Below, piece after piece: positions 20,170 to 30,772 of a DNA stretch of 64,000 bases. Position 1 is the stretch's first letter; the number at the start of each line of letters is the position of its first letter. The DNA is from Actinomyces lilanjuaniae (GTDB taxonomy: Bacteria; Actinomycetota; Actinomycetes; Actinomycetales; Actinomycetaceae): positions 1,550,001 to 1,614,000 of the forward strand of contig NZ_CP032514.1 in the NCBI RefSeq assembly GCF_003606385.1, read 5' to 3'. Under the pieces are notes generated by a model. It was not told the DNA's origin and did not search any database. It saw nothing but the letters and a program-made list of their open reading frames with translations. Position numbers and translations under genes: made by a program.

Positions 20170-21279
20170 GTGCGCAAGGACAGCAACGACAGGGTTAGCA
20201 GGGTCGCTGCCTCTCAGCGACCTGCCACGCTCGTCAGGGCTCTGGCCGCTGCCAGCGTGGTGGCGGCGATGTGCTCCCCTGTGACGGGGTATCCCGGCAC
20301 AGGGCCGTGGGCCGCAGCCGCCGCTACCGCCCCTGAGACCCAGGTGCCCTGGGACGACCGGGATGCCCTCGTGCTGGACACGAGCGAGGCTCTGGCAGCT
20401 CTTGACAGCCTGCCTGAGGACTCCCCTGCCGAGCAGTCCTGGGCAGAGGGCGGCTCACGCACGGGCTGGTTCGGTGAGGCGTGGTCCGATGTGGACGGTG
20501 ACGGCTGCGACACCCGTAACGAGATCCTGGCCCGGGACCTCATCGACCTTGACTTCTCCCGCGCTCCGGGCCTACAGAGCCAGGAAGAGGGGCATGGTGA
20601 AGGAGCGTCGGTGTGCCCCGACGCCACGGTGTGGTCGGCAACCCTTCACGACCCGTACACAGGGGCGGAGGTCTCCTTTGAACGCGGACAGGACACCTCG
20701 TCTGCGGTACAGATTGACCACGTGGTACCGCTCAACTACCTCTATGCTCACGGAGCCTGGCAGTGGGACCAGCGTACCCGGGTACTGGTAGCCAACGACC
20801 CGCTGAACCTGCTGGCTGTGGACGGGCAGGCCAACCAGGAAAAGGGGGCCTGCGGACCCGCCACCTGTCCGGTTGGGTCCACTGAGACCGGCTCCTGGCT
20901 CACCGACGCGGACGGAGGCTGGTGGCCGCGCCGTGAGTATCGCTGCGAGTACGCGCGGCGCTTCGTCTCGGTCTCCTCCGAGTACGGGCTGGGACTACCT
21001 GATGCTGACAAGGACGCGCTACGGGCTGCGTTGTCTGACTGCCTCGCTGGTGGTGACGGCGCTCCCTCCGTCCTGGAGCAGACCGTTGAGTCGGCGCGGG
21101 ACATCGGCACCGAGATCCTCCACCGCCCGTGGTACTCGGTGCTTGCTGCTGCAGGCGCGGCTCTTGCGGGCTGGGGCCTGGTGACCCGGAGCCTGGCGAG
21201 GGCCAGCCGTCGTCGTACCAGGACGTCGTCGCAACAACGGGCACAACGTCGACGGGCACGGCGTCGTCGCGGCCGCTGA
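20170..21279 (+). CDS. Secreted HNH-family nuclease (DUF1524-like) with membrane anchor
   Basis: Protein of 369 residues. A signal peptide is likely (about 18-50, LVRALAAASVVAAMCS then an Ala-rich stretch). The nuclease core has VQIDHVVPLNYLYAHGAWQW and NDPLNLLAVDGQANQEKG, matching the DH and N-N-x8-K pattern of DUF1524 HNH enzymes. A C-terminal helix (about 315-335) and an arginine-rich tail of more than 30 residues follow, so the enzyme is probably surface-tethered. Cysteines in the core (GACGPATC) may bond outside the cell. It begins 9 bp after pgl, hence is probably co-transcribed with it, which is odd for an extracellular nuclease. Nutrient DNA breakdown or biofilm remodelling is possible. 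Confidence 0.72.
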   Translation: MRKDSNDRVSRVAASQRPATLVRALAAASVVAAMCSPVTGYPGTGPWAAAAATAPETQVPWDDRDALVLDTSEALAALDSLPEDSPAEQSWAEGGSRTGWFGEAWSDVDGDGCDTRNEILARDLIDLDFSRAPGLQSQEEGHGEGASVCPDATVWSATLHDPYTGAEVSFERGQDTSSAVQIDHVVPLNYLYAHGAWQWDQRTRVLVANDPLNLLAVDGQANQEKGACGPATCPVGSTETGSWLTDADGGWWPRREYRCEYARRFVSVSSEYGLGLPDADKDALRAALSDCLAGGDGAPSVLEQTVESARDIGTEILHRPWYSVLAAAGAALAGWGLVTRSLARASRRRTRTSSQQRAQRRRARRRRGR

Positions 21280-21442
21280 CAGCGCGAGATGGCTGCCAGT
21301 GCAGGTACCAGCGACAGGTACCGGCAGGGGTGGCGGACGCCGTGCTCGGAGACGCATCCTTCTCTTGCCACTGTCCCAGCCGATGCCCGACCCTGGGCTG
21401 GGACCGGCACGGCAGGGAGCCGGGAGACTAGAATTGACCCTG

Positions 21443-21916
21443 ATGACTCGCGCTTCAGCACACAGGCACGGCCCGGCAAAGGTTCCTCGGCAGGCAGAGG
21501 AGGGCGACCCGACCTCAGTCCGTGTCGACGTGTGGCTGTGGAGTGTCAGACAGGTCAGGTCGCGGTCCGCTGCCACCGCCGCGTGCCGGGCCGGACACGT
21601 CCGCGTCAACGGCGACACCGCCAAGCCCTCCCAACACCTCGCGGTCGGGGACGAGGTTCGCCTGCGTGTCAACGGCTTTGACCGCTATCTTCGGGTCGAG
21701 CGCATCCTGGTCAAGCGCGTGGGTGCGCAGGTGGCACGTACGGCTTTCACCGACTTCTCCCCGCCCAGGCCCTCCCCCTTGGACGCTCCGGCAGCAGTAG
21801 TCCGCAGCCGGGGCGCTGGTCGGCCTACCAAGAAGGAGCGCCGCCAGCTTGACGCCCTCATGGGAGGTGGTCGTCGCAGAAGTACCACGTCTGCTCGCGA
21901 CGACTCCGAGGCGTAG
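21443..21916 (+). CDS. S4-domain RNA-binding protein, Hsp15-like
   Basis: Small RNA-binding protein of 157 residues. The S4 domain at about 26-80 reads VRVDVWLWSVRQVRSRSAAT and AGHVRVNGDTAKPSQHLAVG, very close to Hsp15, which recycles stalled 50S subunits carrying nascent chains. The C-terminal part is basic with RPTKKERRQLDAL. ATG 21443 is the conservative start; TTG 21434 in the same frame has GGGAG seven bases upstream and may be the real one. No heat-shock promoter is evident. Confidence 0.75.
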   Translation: MTRASAHRHGPAKVPRQAEEGDPTSVRVDVWLWSVRQVRSRSAATAACRAGHVRVNGDTAKPSQHLAVGDEVRLRVNGFDRYLRVERILVKRVGAQVARTAFTDFSPPRPSPLDAPAAVVRSRGAGRPTKKERRQLDALMGGGRRRSTTSARDDSEA

Positions 21917-22041
21917 CCGGAAGTCATCAGCCGGCAGCTCCGCGCCCCTGCGTTCCTCGGAGCACTGCAGACCACCGCCTGTTCCTGTCCTGGCCCGCAG
22001 GACCCTCCCGAGCCCTTCCTGGCAGTGTGGTCGCACCCGGT

Positions 22042-22911
22042 TCAGGTGTCGCGACGGACCCGGGAGAGAAGCTCGTAGACCGTACGCAGGACGCCGTCCT
22101 CGGTGTGAGCGGGAGCGACGTGCGTGGCCACGGCACGAACCCCGGGATGCGCGTTACGCATCGCAAATCCCAGCGCAGCGTGCTCGTAGAGGTCGAGGTC
22201 GTTAAGGTAGTCGCCGAAGACCGCTGTCTGCTCTGGCGTCACTCCCAGACGGTTCTGCAAGGCGCGCAGAGCCCTTCCCTTGGAGACCTGGAAGGACATC
22301 ATGTCCACCCAGTGCTGCCCTGAGACCACAGTCTGAGTCCCGGGAACAGCGGCTGCCAGCATCTGCGAGCTCCCGTCCTCAACGTCGCCGAAGTCAAAGA
22401 CGGCTACTTTCAGGACGGAGTCCAAGCAGACCGACATGAGGTCGTCCACGACCTCCAGCTCCTTGTAGTAGAGGCTCACCTGCTCCAGGAAAGCCGGGTC
22501 CTGGCGCTCGATATAGGCACAGTGCTTGCACGCCAGCACCGCCCCCACGTCGTAGCTGTCGATACGCAGGTCCCTGACAGTGGTGATGGCAGCAGCCGCC
22601 TCCCGGGCACTGATGGTGTCAGAGTGAATCTCCTCCTGCCCCTGGACCACCAGGGCCCCGTTCTCTGCGATCACAGGACTGTCATCCACCTCTGGACCCA
22701 GGACGGAGCGGAGGTTAGCCAGCTGACGTCCCGACGCAGGAGCAAAGGTGACGCCGCTCGCCCGCATGTCGGACACGGCCTGAGCAAATCCAGGTGGAAC
22801 TCTCCCCTCCCCGTCAACGAGGGTACCGTCCATGTCGCTGACAACAAGGCGTAAGTCGACACTGGCTGGCAGGGGCAGAAGAAGCTCGGGCTCGAGGGGC
22901 GCGTGTTCCAC
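22042..22911 (-). CDS. Cof-type HAD-IIB phosphatase
   Basis: Cytoplasmic sugar-phosphate or nucleotide phosphatase, 289 residues. HAD motif I is DMDGTLVDGEG (about 27), motif II is APASGRQ, and the motif III/IV region is KGRALRALQNRLGV then AVFGDYLNDLDLYEHA. The C2B cap lies between. GTG 22911 is the start, nine bases after AGAGGA, and that ribosome site sits in the loop of a strong hairpin (next entry). A second HAD-IIB protein lies at 59093, and they are not close copies. Substrate unknown. Confidence 0.8.
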   Translation of the reverse strand: MEHAPLEPELLLPLPASVDLRLVVSDMDGTLVDGEGRVPPGFAQAVSDMRASGVTFAPASGRQLANLRSVLGPEVDDSPVIAENGALVVQGQEEIHSDTISAREAAAAITTVRDLRIDSYDVGAVLACKHCAYIERQDPAFLEQVSLYYKELEVVDDLMSVCLDSVLKVAVFDFGDVEDGSSQMLAAAVPGTQTVVSGQHWVDMMSFQVSKGRALRALQNRLGVTPEQTAVFGDYLNDLDLYEHAALGFAMRNAHPGVRAVATHVAPAHTEDGVLRTVYELLSRVRRDT

Positions 22912-22942
22912 GGGGCTGATCCTCTCAGGGATCAGCCCCGTG
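22909..22942 (-). promoter_or_regulatory. Hairpin over the start of the Cof phosphatase gene
   Basis: CACGGGGCTGATC (22909-22921) pairs perfectly with GATCAGCCCCGTG (22930-22942). On the minus strand one arm contains the GTG start and the loop contains the AGAGGA ribosome site. It may be a terminator for the upstream surface-protein gene, lacking a T-run, or it may restrain translation of the phosphatase. Confidence 0.5.
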
Positions 22943-23090
22943 AGGAAGATGAACCCGCTGGAGTCTCAGTGATCTGGGAGCCGGGAAGGCCGGGGCACTG
23001 TACGGACAGGCTGTCTCCCGATGTGGTCCCGAAGGTCTGGAAAGAGGCTCCTGGGAGGATAGGACGATACAGGGTGACGACAGCGGAAGG

Positions 23091-24018
23091 TCAGATGTCT
23101 CGTCGTCGGCGCATGAGGACGACGAGTCCGACGACAACCAGCGCCTGCGAGATAAAAGCCGCTGCCACACTGGCACCCGTGAGGGCTAATCCCTCGTCCA
23201 TGGGCTCGTCCCCCGCCTGCGCAGCGGCCGTGTTAGAAGAGGACCCGAAGCGGGCGACGTCGCGCCATCACCGGGAGAGGTCGTGGGCGAGGAATCTTCG
23301 GTAGCCTGGGCAGAGGCGGACGGGTCCGCAGAAGGGTCCGCGCCAGAGCCGTTATCCCCGGGGACGAAGGTGCTGACGGCGTCGGGCTTCCTTCTGGCTG
23401 GGTACTGTCTGCTCCGGTCCCAGGGCCTGGCTGGGTGCCGGGGTCGGTCCCGGTGCCGGGGTCAGGACCCGGATCCTGCTGGCCACCAGGATCGGGATCG
23501 GTGCCGGGGTCGGTCCCGGTGCCGGGGTCAGGACCCGGATCCTGCTGGCCACCAGGATCGGGATCGGTGCCGGGGTCGGTCCCGGTGCCGGGGTCAGGAC
23601 CCGGATCCTGCTGGCCACCAGGATCGGGATCGGTGCCGGGGTCGGTCCCGGTGCCGGGGTCAGGACCCGGATCCTGCTGGCCACCAGGATCGGGATCGGT
23701 GCCGGGGTCAGGGTCATCCTGGTCCTGCACCTGGTCCACGGTGACAATGGTGGCGTCATCCGGACCGGCGCCGTCGGTGTAGACAGCATGATCCCGGGTA
23801 CCGCTCCAGCCAGAGGCAGCATCTCCGGAAGCAGCGGCGCCGACCACGCCCCAGGAGCCGGAAGTGCTACCGCTGCTCCTCGGGTCCTGGGAGGCTGCCG
23901 CTGGCTCGCTGCCGTGAGCGCTGCCCAGAAGGGCATACGGAGCTGCGGAGGCAGTGGTGGCAACGACAAGCGGCAGGACCGCCAGTGCGGTCACGGCTAC
24001 GGCACGCTTGATCGTCAT
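23091..24018 (-). CDS. Repeat-rich sortase-type surface protein, two frameshifts
   Basis: Cell-wall protein, 309 residues once two missing bases are restored. A signal peptide (1-29, ending TTASAAPYA) is followed by a short Ser/Gly region. Four 22-residue repeats rich in D, P and G come next, with units like DPGTDPDPGGQQ. A low-complexity Ser/Pro/Thr/Ala stalk follows, then LALTGAS, a hydrophobic helix (FISQALVVVGLVVLM) and RRRRDI. The last part is an LPxTG-type sorting signal in its LAxTG form. The tail is only visible after changing frame at a CCCCGGGG run (23357-23364) and near 23240. Probable role: an extended stalk or adhesin; no folded binding domain is seen. Confidence 0.72.
23435..23698. 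repeat. Four 66-bp tandem repeats inside the surface-protein gene
   Basis: Units 23435-23500, 23501-23566, 23567-23632 and 23633-23698 are essentially identical, and a partial fifth begins at 23699. Each encodes 22 residues, so gain or loss of units keeps the frame. Near-identity at the DNA level indicates recent expansion. Confidence 0.92.
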
Positions 24019-24336
24019 GAGTCAGTCATTCTCTCTGTCTGGGCTACGGCAACACGTAAACGGTTCCCGGAGGCTAATGGAGATCTGCGTCAGCGCGCAG
24101 CGGGCACGGACAGCTTGCGGGGTTCCTCTCTTCTACTCAACCACAATTGCCTCCCATGTGATACACCGCCAGATCGTGACCTTCCTGACTGTCGTCAGAT
24201 GAGCTGGTGTACCAGTTTCTTCTTTGCTGCTGGCATCAGTCGCGGTTGGGGTACTACCGGCCAAAGACAGACGCTGCAGTTTAGCCGTTACCAGGCGCCT
24301 CGTCTCAGTGGCATGTGAATCGTATTAACTAATGGA
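24019..24336. other. AT-richer intergenic region upstream of the surface-protein gene
   Basis: These 318 bp lie between the glutamate-cysteine ligase stop and the surface-protein start, both leftward. Base composition is visibly lower in GC than the neighbours. The promoter of the surface protein should be here, but I cannot place a convincing -10/-35 pair. AGAGAG sits about twelve bases before its ATG. No gene is seen. Confidence 0.5.
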
Positions 24337-25713
24337 CTAGAAGGTGTTCTCAGTAAAAAGAGGGTCCAGTCTACCGTCCCAGGAGTCCCGGTAGCGCGCC
24401 AGCAGATACTGCGCCCTGGATATCCCACTCTCGACGATCTCCCTGAGCGGGTCGAGGAGGACAGACTCGTCCAGGCCGACACTGTCCAGGTGCGCCCGGG
24501 AACGAAGCCCGTCCTCGGCCAGCGCCAGCACGTCTCGGGCCACAGCCCTCAGCCTGCGGCCGCGCACGCTGGCCTCCAGTGCCAGGCGCGGTGCGTCTTC
24601 ACGCAACTGCTGACGCTGTGCAGTTGTCCAGTCACGAACCAGGTCCCAGGCCGCCTCCAGGGAGGGCCGATGGTAGAGGATACCGGTGACGAGCGCAGGC
24701 AGGGCAGGGAGCAGGTCGGAGGCGACGGTGTCGGCGCCTCGCAGCTCCAGCACCCGCTTGAGGCGGACCTCCGGAAAGAGCGTGGACAGGTGGTTCTCCC
24801 AATCCCCCAGGGTAGGGTGCTCACTGCTGCCAGGATGCCGCCCCTCCAGCAGGTCACGAAAGGTGCCACCAGTCGCGTCGTAATAGACCTCGCCTCGTTT
24901 GACGAAGTACATAGGAACGTCCAGGGCATAGTCCACGTAGCGCTCGAAGCCCATGGAGCGCTCGAAGGCGAAGGGAAGCATGCCAGTACGCTGCGGATCC
25001 GTGTGGGTCCAGATGTGGGAGCGTGTGGACAGCATGCCGCTGGGGGCTGCGTCAAGAAAGGGCGAGTTGGCAAACAGAGCCGTGATCAGCGGCTGGAGAG
25101 CCAGTGACACCCGCAGCTTGGTCACCATGTCAGCCTCGTCGCAGAAGTCCATGTTGACCTGAACGGAGGCGGTGCGCAGCATCATGTCCAGGCCTAGGGT
25201 GCCGACTCTGGGCATGTGACGGGACATGATGGCGTAGCGGCTCTTAGGCATCAGCGGCACCTGGGAACGGGGCCAGGTGGGAGCCGCTCCCAGGCTGAGA
25301 AACCCTATACCCAGGGAGCGGGCCAGAGGCAGGGTACGAGCCAGGTGGTCCCTGAGCTCAGCCGCAGTATCGTGCAGGCTGGACACGGGAGCTCCTGACA
25401 GCTCCAGCTGTCCCCCGGGCTCCAGGGAGATCGCTCCCGCACCGTTGCCGTCGGCCAGGCCGATCAGGTGGGGACCGTCCGTAATGGGCTGCCAGCCCGT
25501 GCCCTGCTGGAGCCCTTCAAGCAGGTGGCGCACGCCCGGACGGTGATGGTCACCCATATAGGAGACCGGAGCGTGGTCACGCAGATAGAAGGGGATCTTC
25601 TCGTGCTCGGTGCCTATCCGGACGCTGTCAGCGGACTTGCAGCCCTCTGCTATCCAGGCGACAAGATCGTCGCGGCTCTCAACAGGCAGAGAGTTGTCAG
25701 TGTCACGGGCCAT
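24337..25713 (-). CDS. gshA: Glutamate-cysteine ligase, plant/alphaproteobacterial type
   Basis: ATP-dependent enzyme joining glutamate and cysteine into gamma-glutamylcysteine, 458 residues. The N-terminal motif RIGTEHEKIPFYL (about 32-44) and the block ISLEPGGQLELSGAP, with metal-binding glutamates, mark the GCL2 class found in plants and alphaproteobacteria, and related to actinobacterial EgtA. Further conserved parts are LGLDMMLRTASVQVNMDF and RGADTVASDLLPALPALVTGILY. ATG 25713 has GAAGGAG eight bases before; the longer frame to 25815 is not needed. No gshB-like ligase is nearby and none is fused. The product may be used alone as a thiol or lead to ergothioneine, though no egt genes are seen. 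Confidence 0.8.
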   Translation of the reverse strand: MARDTDNSLPVESRDDLVAWIAEGCKSADSVRIGTEHEKIPFYLRDHAPVSYMGDHHRPGVRHLLEGLQQGTGWQPITDGPHLIGLADGNGAGAISLEPGGQLELSGAPVSSLHDTAAELRDHLARTLPLARSLGIGFLSLGAAPTWPRSQVPLMPKSRYAIMSRHMPRVGTLGLDMMLRTASVQVNMDFCDEADMVTKLRVSLALQPLITALFANSPFLDAAPSGMLSTRSHIWTHTDPQRTGMLPFAFERSMGFERYVDYALDVPMYFVKRGEVYYDATGGTFRDLLEGRHPGSSEHPTLGDWENHLSTLFPEVRLKRVLELRGADTVASDLLPALPALVTGILYHRPSLEAAWDLVRDWTTAQRQQLREDAPRLALEASVRGRRLRAVARDVLALAEDGLRSRAHLDSVGLDESVLLDPLREIVESGISRAQYLLARYRDSWDGRLDPLFTENTF

Positions 25714-26088
25714 ACCAGTCTCCTTCAGATGCCTGCTGGTCAGCACCCTGGGTAGCCAGAGCAGGACCGATTGGCTCGGTGCAGCCCTAGCCGCTGTGCA
25801 CCGCAGGTGCGGCATGCGCCGTATCCTGCACGCAGGAGCGTCCTAGCGCAAGAGGCATCCCGGAAGAAGGCCTGCCGCGAGAGCCTGCCAAGGCTGTCTA
25901 CGCCCTGCGTGACGAGCGTACGCCCGGGCGCAGCCGTTCTGCGAGGACTCGGCAGACCTAGCCCCGGCACACCGACGGCGCGCCCCCACGAGCACCACAC
26001 GCAGCAGCCTGGCACGCTCGCCCCACCTGCACGACCTCCGCGATCCCGCGCAGTAGGGCACAAGACTCTCGCGTGGCCAAAAACTCCG
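25714..26088. other. Intergenic region between dcu-type gene and gshA
   Basis: These 375 bp lie after the stop of the dicarboxylate transporter and before gshA, both leftward. Overlapping frames have no recognisable protein. No strong hairpin was found; a gshA promoter is expected. Confidence 0.4.
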
Positions 26089-27402
26089 TCAGCCAAGGAC
26101 AAGGGGGGCGATCAGGAAGCTCAGCGCGATACATACGACGATCGACACCGTCCCGGGCAGGACAAAGGGGTGAGCAAGCACGTTGGAGCCCACCCGGGTA
26201 GAGCCGGTGTCGTCCATCTCCATGGCTGCCACCGTCGTCGGGTAGTTCGGCAGCAGGTAGTAGTTCGCCACGGCAGGGTAGCTGGCGACCAGCGCGACCG
26301 GAGACAGCCCGAGACCGACCATGAGCGGCATGAAGGCACGCGTGGTTGCCGCGTGGGAGAACATGAGGGGAGCCGCGAAGTAGAAGAACACGGCAGCCAG
26401 CCAGGGCATAGCCTGCATAGGCCCGGACAGCGCGTCAGAGATAGTCTCCTCGTAGTGGTTGACAAAGGTGTTGCCGAGCCAGGCCAGACCCAGGATGCAC
26501 ACCGCAGCGGTCATGCCCGCGCGGAAGGTGTCCTGGCTGGCGATCGAGTTCGTGGGCTTCCTGGCAACCATGCAGATGACAGCGGCGGTGGCCAGCATGA
26601 TCGTCATGATGGCGGCGGTTGACGCGATGGGCGGGTCAGAGATGATGCCCAGCTCGGGGGAGCTCACCGTCGCGTAGACGACGACAAGGACCAGCGCCGC
26701 TAGGAAGATGACCAGACCGGGGACTGCGCTACGGCGGGCGACGTAGGAGGTAGAGGCGGCGGCGCTGGACTTGACAAGTCCGTCGGCCTTACGCTGCTGG
26801 TAGACGGGGTCGTCCGCCAGCTCCGACCCCTGCCGGGAGGCGACCACGGCGCCCACCGCGCACCCGATGAAGGTGGTGGGCACGACGACGGCCAGGCACT
26901 GCAGGTAGCTGACGTGCACGGGCTCCAGGGCAACTACCAGTGCCACCATGGCGGCTGAGATGGGCGAGGCCGCTACCCCTACCTGCGAGGCGACCACGGC
27001 GATGGACAGGGGCCTGGAGGGCCGGATGTCGTGCTCCTTGGCGACATCGACAATCACAGGGATGACCGAGTAGGCGGTGTGCCCGGTCCCGCACATCATC
27101 GACATGACGAAGGTGACGAACGGCGCCAGGTAGACGATCTGCCTGGGGTGACGGCGCAGCATCACCTCGGTGAGGTGGATGAGGTGGTCCATGGATCCAG
27201 CCACCTGGAGCGCGGCAACGGTACAGATCACCGACATGATGATGCCGATGACCTCCCAGGGGGCGGCGTCGGCATCGACACTCACCCCGGTGGCTGCCAG
27301 GACCACGATGCCAGCAGCCCCGGCCAGGCCGATACCGATGCCTCCCAGCCGGGCACCGACGACGATGAACAGGAGAACGACAAGGAGATGGAACCAGATC
27401 AC
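26089..27402 (-). CDS. Anaerobic C4-dicarboxylate transporter, DcuA/DcuB family
   Basis: Polytopic carrier of 437 residues with about eleven helices. The N terminus (ARLGGIGIGLAGAAGIVVLA) and the region PFVTFVMSMMCGTGHTAYSV are typical of Dcu carriers, as is VGSNVLAHPFVLPGTVS near the end. Dcu proteins exchange aspartate, malate or fumarate for succinate during anaerobic fumarate respiration, which fits a facultative Actinomyces producing succinate. GTG 27402 follows GAAGGAG by six bases. The 265 bp to the divergent DUF218 gene should contain its promoter. Confidence 0.85.
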   Translation of the reverse strand: MIWFHLLVVLLFIVVGARLGGIGIGLAGAAGIVVLAATGVSVDADAAPWEVIGIIMSVICTVAALQVAGSMDHLIHLTEVMLRRHPRQIVYLAPFVTFVMSMMCGTGHTAYSVIPVIVDVAKEHDIRPSRPLSIAVVASQVGVAASPISAAMVALVVALEPVHVSYLQCLAVVVPTTFIGCAVGAVVASRQGSELADDPVYQQRKADGLVKSSAAASTSYVARRSAVPGLVIFLAALVLVVVYATVSSPELGIISDPPIASTAAIMTIMLATAAVICMVARKPTNSIASQDTFRAGMTAAVCILGLAWLGNTFVNHYEETISDALSGPMQAMPWLAAVFFYFAAPLMFSHAATTRAFMPLMVGLGLSPVALVASYPAVANYYLLPNYPTTVAAMEMDDTGSTRVGSNVLAHPFVLPGTVSIVVCIALSFLIAPLVLG

Positions 27403-27667
27403 GAGTCTGCTCCTTCAGGTGTCAGACAATGGCTTCACCAGCGAAGCGGTGCGTCTTCCCCTGCACACGTGTGCCCGGAACAGGCTGATACCTGTCACTT
27501 ACTGTCACTGCCGTGCAGGACGCGACGTGGTGTTAGTGTACTCTCCGCTCCTGCGTGACGGGAAGGCCTTCTTTCAGGACAACAGCAGGGAAAGGTAGTG
27601 ACGTAGGGGCTGCACGCACCGGAGAGGCCGACCCACGCGCCGGGGTGGGGGGCGGTAGCCTGCCCAG

Positions 27668-28357
27668 GTGAGCACCCCCGGTCTACATGTCCTTCAGGTG
27701 GCAGGAGGCGCTGTGCTCATAGCCCTGGCCGTGGCCACCGCTGCCGAGCTCGTCCACCTCAGCGCCTCACGGTGGTACCTAGGCCAGGACCCGGCAGGCG
27801 AGAAGGACGCCCGCGAGGTCGTCGTAGTCCTCGGCCACGCGGACGCCGGCGTGACAGCAGGTCATGTCAACCGTCGTCGCGCTGTCTACGCTCTGCGCTC
27901 CCGGACAGGACCACACTCGTTGCTGGTTGCCAGCGGCGGCAGCGTGGCCGGGCCTGTTGCCGAGGCGGAGCTGCTGGCCGGGTACGCCCGCGCCCTGGGC
28001 TACACCGGGGGGCTCCTTACCGAGACACGCAGCAGGTCTACGTGGGAGAACATCCGCAACGTCATCCCGGTCCTAGAAAGCGCCCAGCGCATCGTCATTG
28101 TCTCTGACGCCGTGCACGCGGCCAAGGCCCGGCGCCTCCTACACATGCAGCGTCCTGACCTGGCGGCCCGGCTGGCTCGGGCTGAGGACTACCGTCCCGG
28201 GGAGGACCTGCTCCTCAAGGTACCGAGCGCAGTGCTGGGAACAGCGGACCTCCTGAGCACCTACCTGGCACCCAGGCTGGTGGCCAGCCCAGCCTGGGTC
28301 CGCAGACGGGTGCACCGTAGAAGGCCAGCGAGAGAACTCAGTCCGAAGAGGAGATAA
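27668..28357 (+). CDS. DUF218 (YdcF-like) domain protein
   Basis: Protein of 229 residues. One N-terminal membrane helix (about 9-29) precedes a DUF218 domain at about 45-190: VVVVLGHADAG, NRRRAVYAL, SGGSVAGPVAEAELLAGYA and SRSTWENIRNVIPVL are its hallmarks, and IVIVSDAVHAAKARRLL is the last strand-helix pair. YdcF and SanA relatives are linked to envelope maintenance and bind nucleotide-like ligands, but no reaction is established. The start GTG 27668 lacks a strong ribosome site. It probably ends transcription near the tRNA-Pro hairpin. Confidence 0.75.
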   Translation: MSTPGLHVLQVAGGAVLIALAVATAAELVHLSASRWYLGQDPAGEKDAREVVVVLGHADAGVTAGHVNRRRAVYALRSRTGPHSLLVASGGSVAGPVAEAELLAGYARALGYTGGLLTETRSRSTWENIRNVIPVLESAQRIVIVSDAVHAAKARRLLHMQRPDLAARLARAEDYRPGEDLLLKVPSAVLGTADLLSTYLAPRLVASPAWVRRRVHRRRPARELSPKRR

Positions 28358-28452
28358 GGGCGAGCACAAGGTCGCCACAAAGTAGTCACACACCTGAGGC
28401 GTCCAGGGGCGGGCGGCCAAGGACAACCGCTGTCCCTACGCGCACGGCTCCA

Positions 28453-28488
28453 AGAAAAGAGGGTCGCTGTCCGGCTGGCAGCGACCCT
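28453..28488 (-). terminator. Intrinsic terminator of tRNA-Pro
   Basis: AGGGTCGCTG (28460-28469) pairs with CAGCGACCCT (28479-28488), and on the minus strand the stem is followed by a T-rich tract (CTCTTTTCTTG). It lies 6 bp past the tRNA 3' end. Confidence 0.8.
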
Positions 28489-28493
28489 GCCCG

Positions 28494-28567
<74 letters not shown>

Positions 28568-28639
28568 TTTCCAGCAGTCTCAGCCGCCCGGAACGAGAAG
28601 AACTCTAGCCCATGACGGGGCCTGCCCCGAAATCCGGCG

Positions 28640-28659
28640 GTGGTGACGCCAGTCACCAC
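28640..28659. terminator. Small perfect hairpin after the rhodanese gene
   Basis: GTGGTGAC (28640-28647) and GTCACCAC (28652-28659) enclose a four-base loop, between the rhodanese stop and the tRNA-Pro gene. There is no T-run, so termination is uncertain. Confidence 0.35.
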
Positions 28660-28730
28660 TAATTGACCGTGTACCGTCGGGCTGCGGTTCAGAGACCTTG
28701 GCACCGCGGCACCGTGCCTGGAGCCGCCTC

Positions 28731-29036
28731 TCATCCAGCCTGCTGCTCCAACCAGGCCTTCATGCCGCCGGTGACGTTGAGGAGTCCACCCTCGTATCCC
28801 GCATCGGTCAAGGCCTGGATCGCACGGGCGGAGCGCACTCCCCCAGCACAGACCACCGCAGTGGTCCGGGAGGGGTCGAGCTCGTTCCTGCGCTCCACGA
28901 CCTGTCCCAGGGGGATACTCACTGAGCCGTCAATAGCAGCCTCAGCCACCTCGTGGGACTCACGCACGTCGAGCACCACCAGGTCCTCCCCCGACTCTAG
29001 TCGCCTGCGCAATTCGGTAGCGCTGATCTCCTGCAT
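28731..29036 (-). CDS. Single-domain rhodanese
   Basis: Sulfurtransferase-like protein of 101 residues, essentially one rhodanese domain. DLVVLDVRESHEVAEAAIDG and IPLGQV are conserved, and the active-site loop is CAGGVRSA with the catalytic cysteine at about 63. TGGMKAW ends the domain. ATG 29036 follows GGAGGA by six bases. It lies 68 bp after the pgi stop in the same direction and may be read with it. The sulfur acceptor is unknown. Confidence 0.85.
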   Translation of the reverse strand: MQEISATELRRRLESGEDLVVLDVRESHEVAEAAIDGSVSIPLGQVVERRNELDPSRTTAVVCAGGVRSARAIQALTDAGYEGGLLNVTGGMKAWLEQQAG

Positions 29037-29104
29037 CGGGGGTCCTCCTGGTAACTGGTGCCCTGGTTGGCGATAGTGCCTAGTCTAGGCGAGCGGGAAG
29101 GCGT

Positions 29105-30772
<1,668 letters not shown>

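Noticed and set aside
23435..23698. 66-bp repeats as a CRISPR array
   Set aside because: Units are contiguous with no unique spacers and code for in-frame protein repeats.
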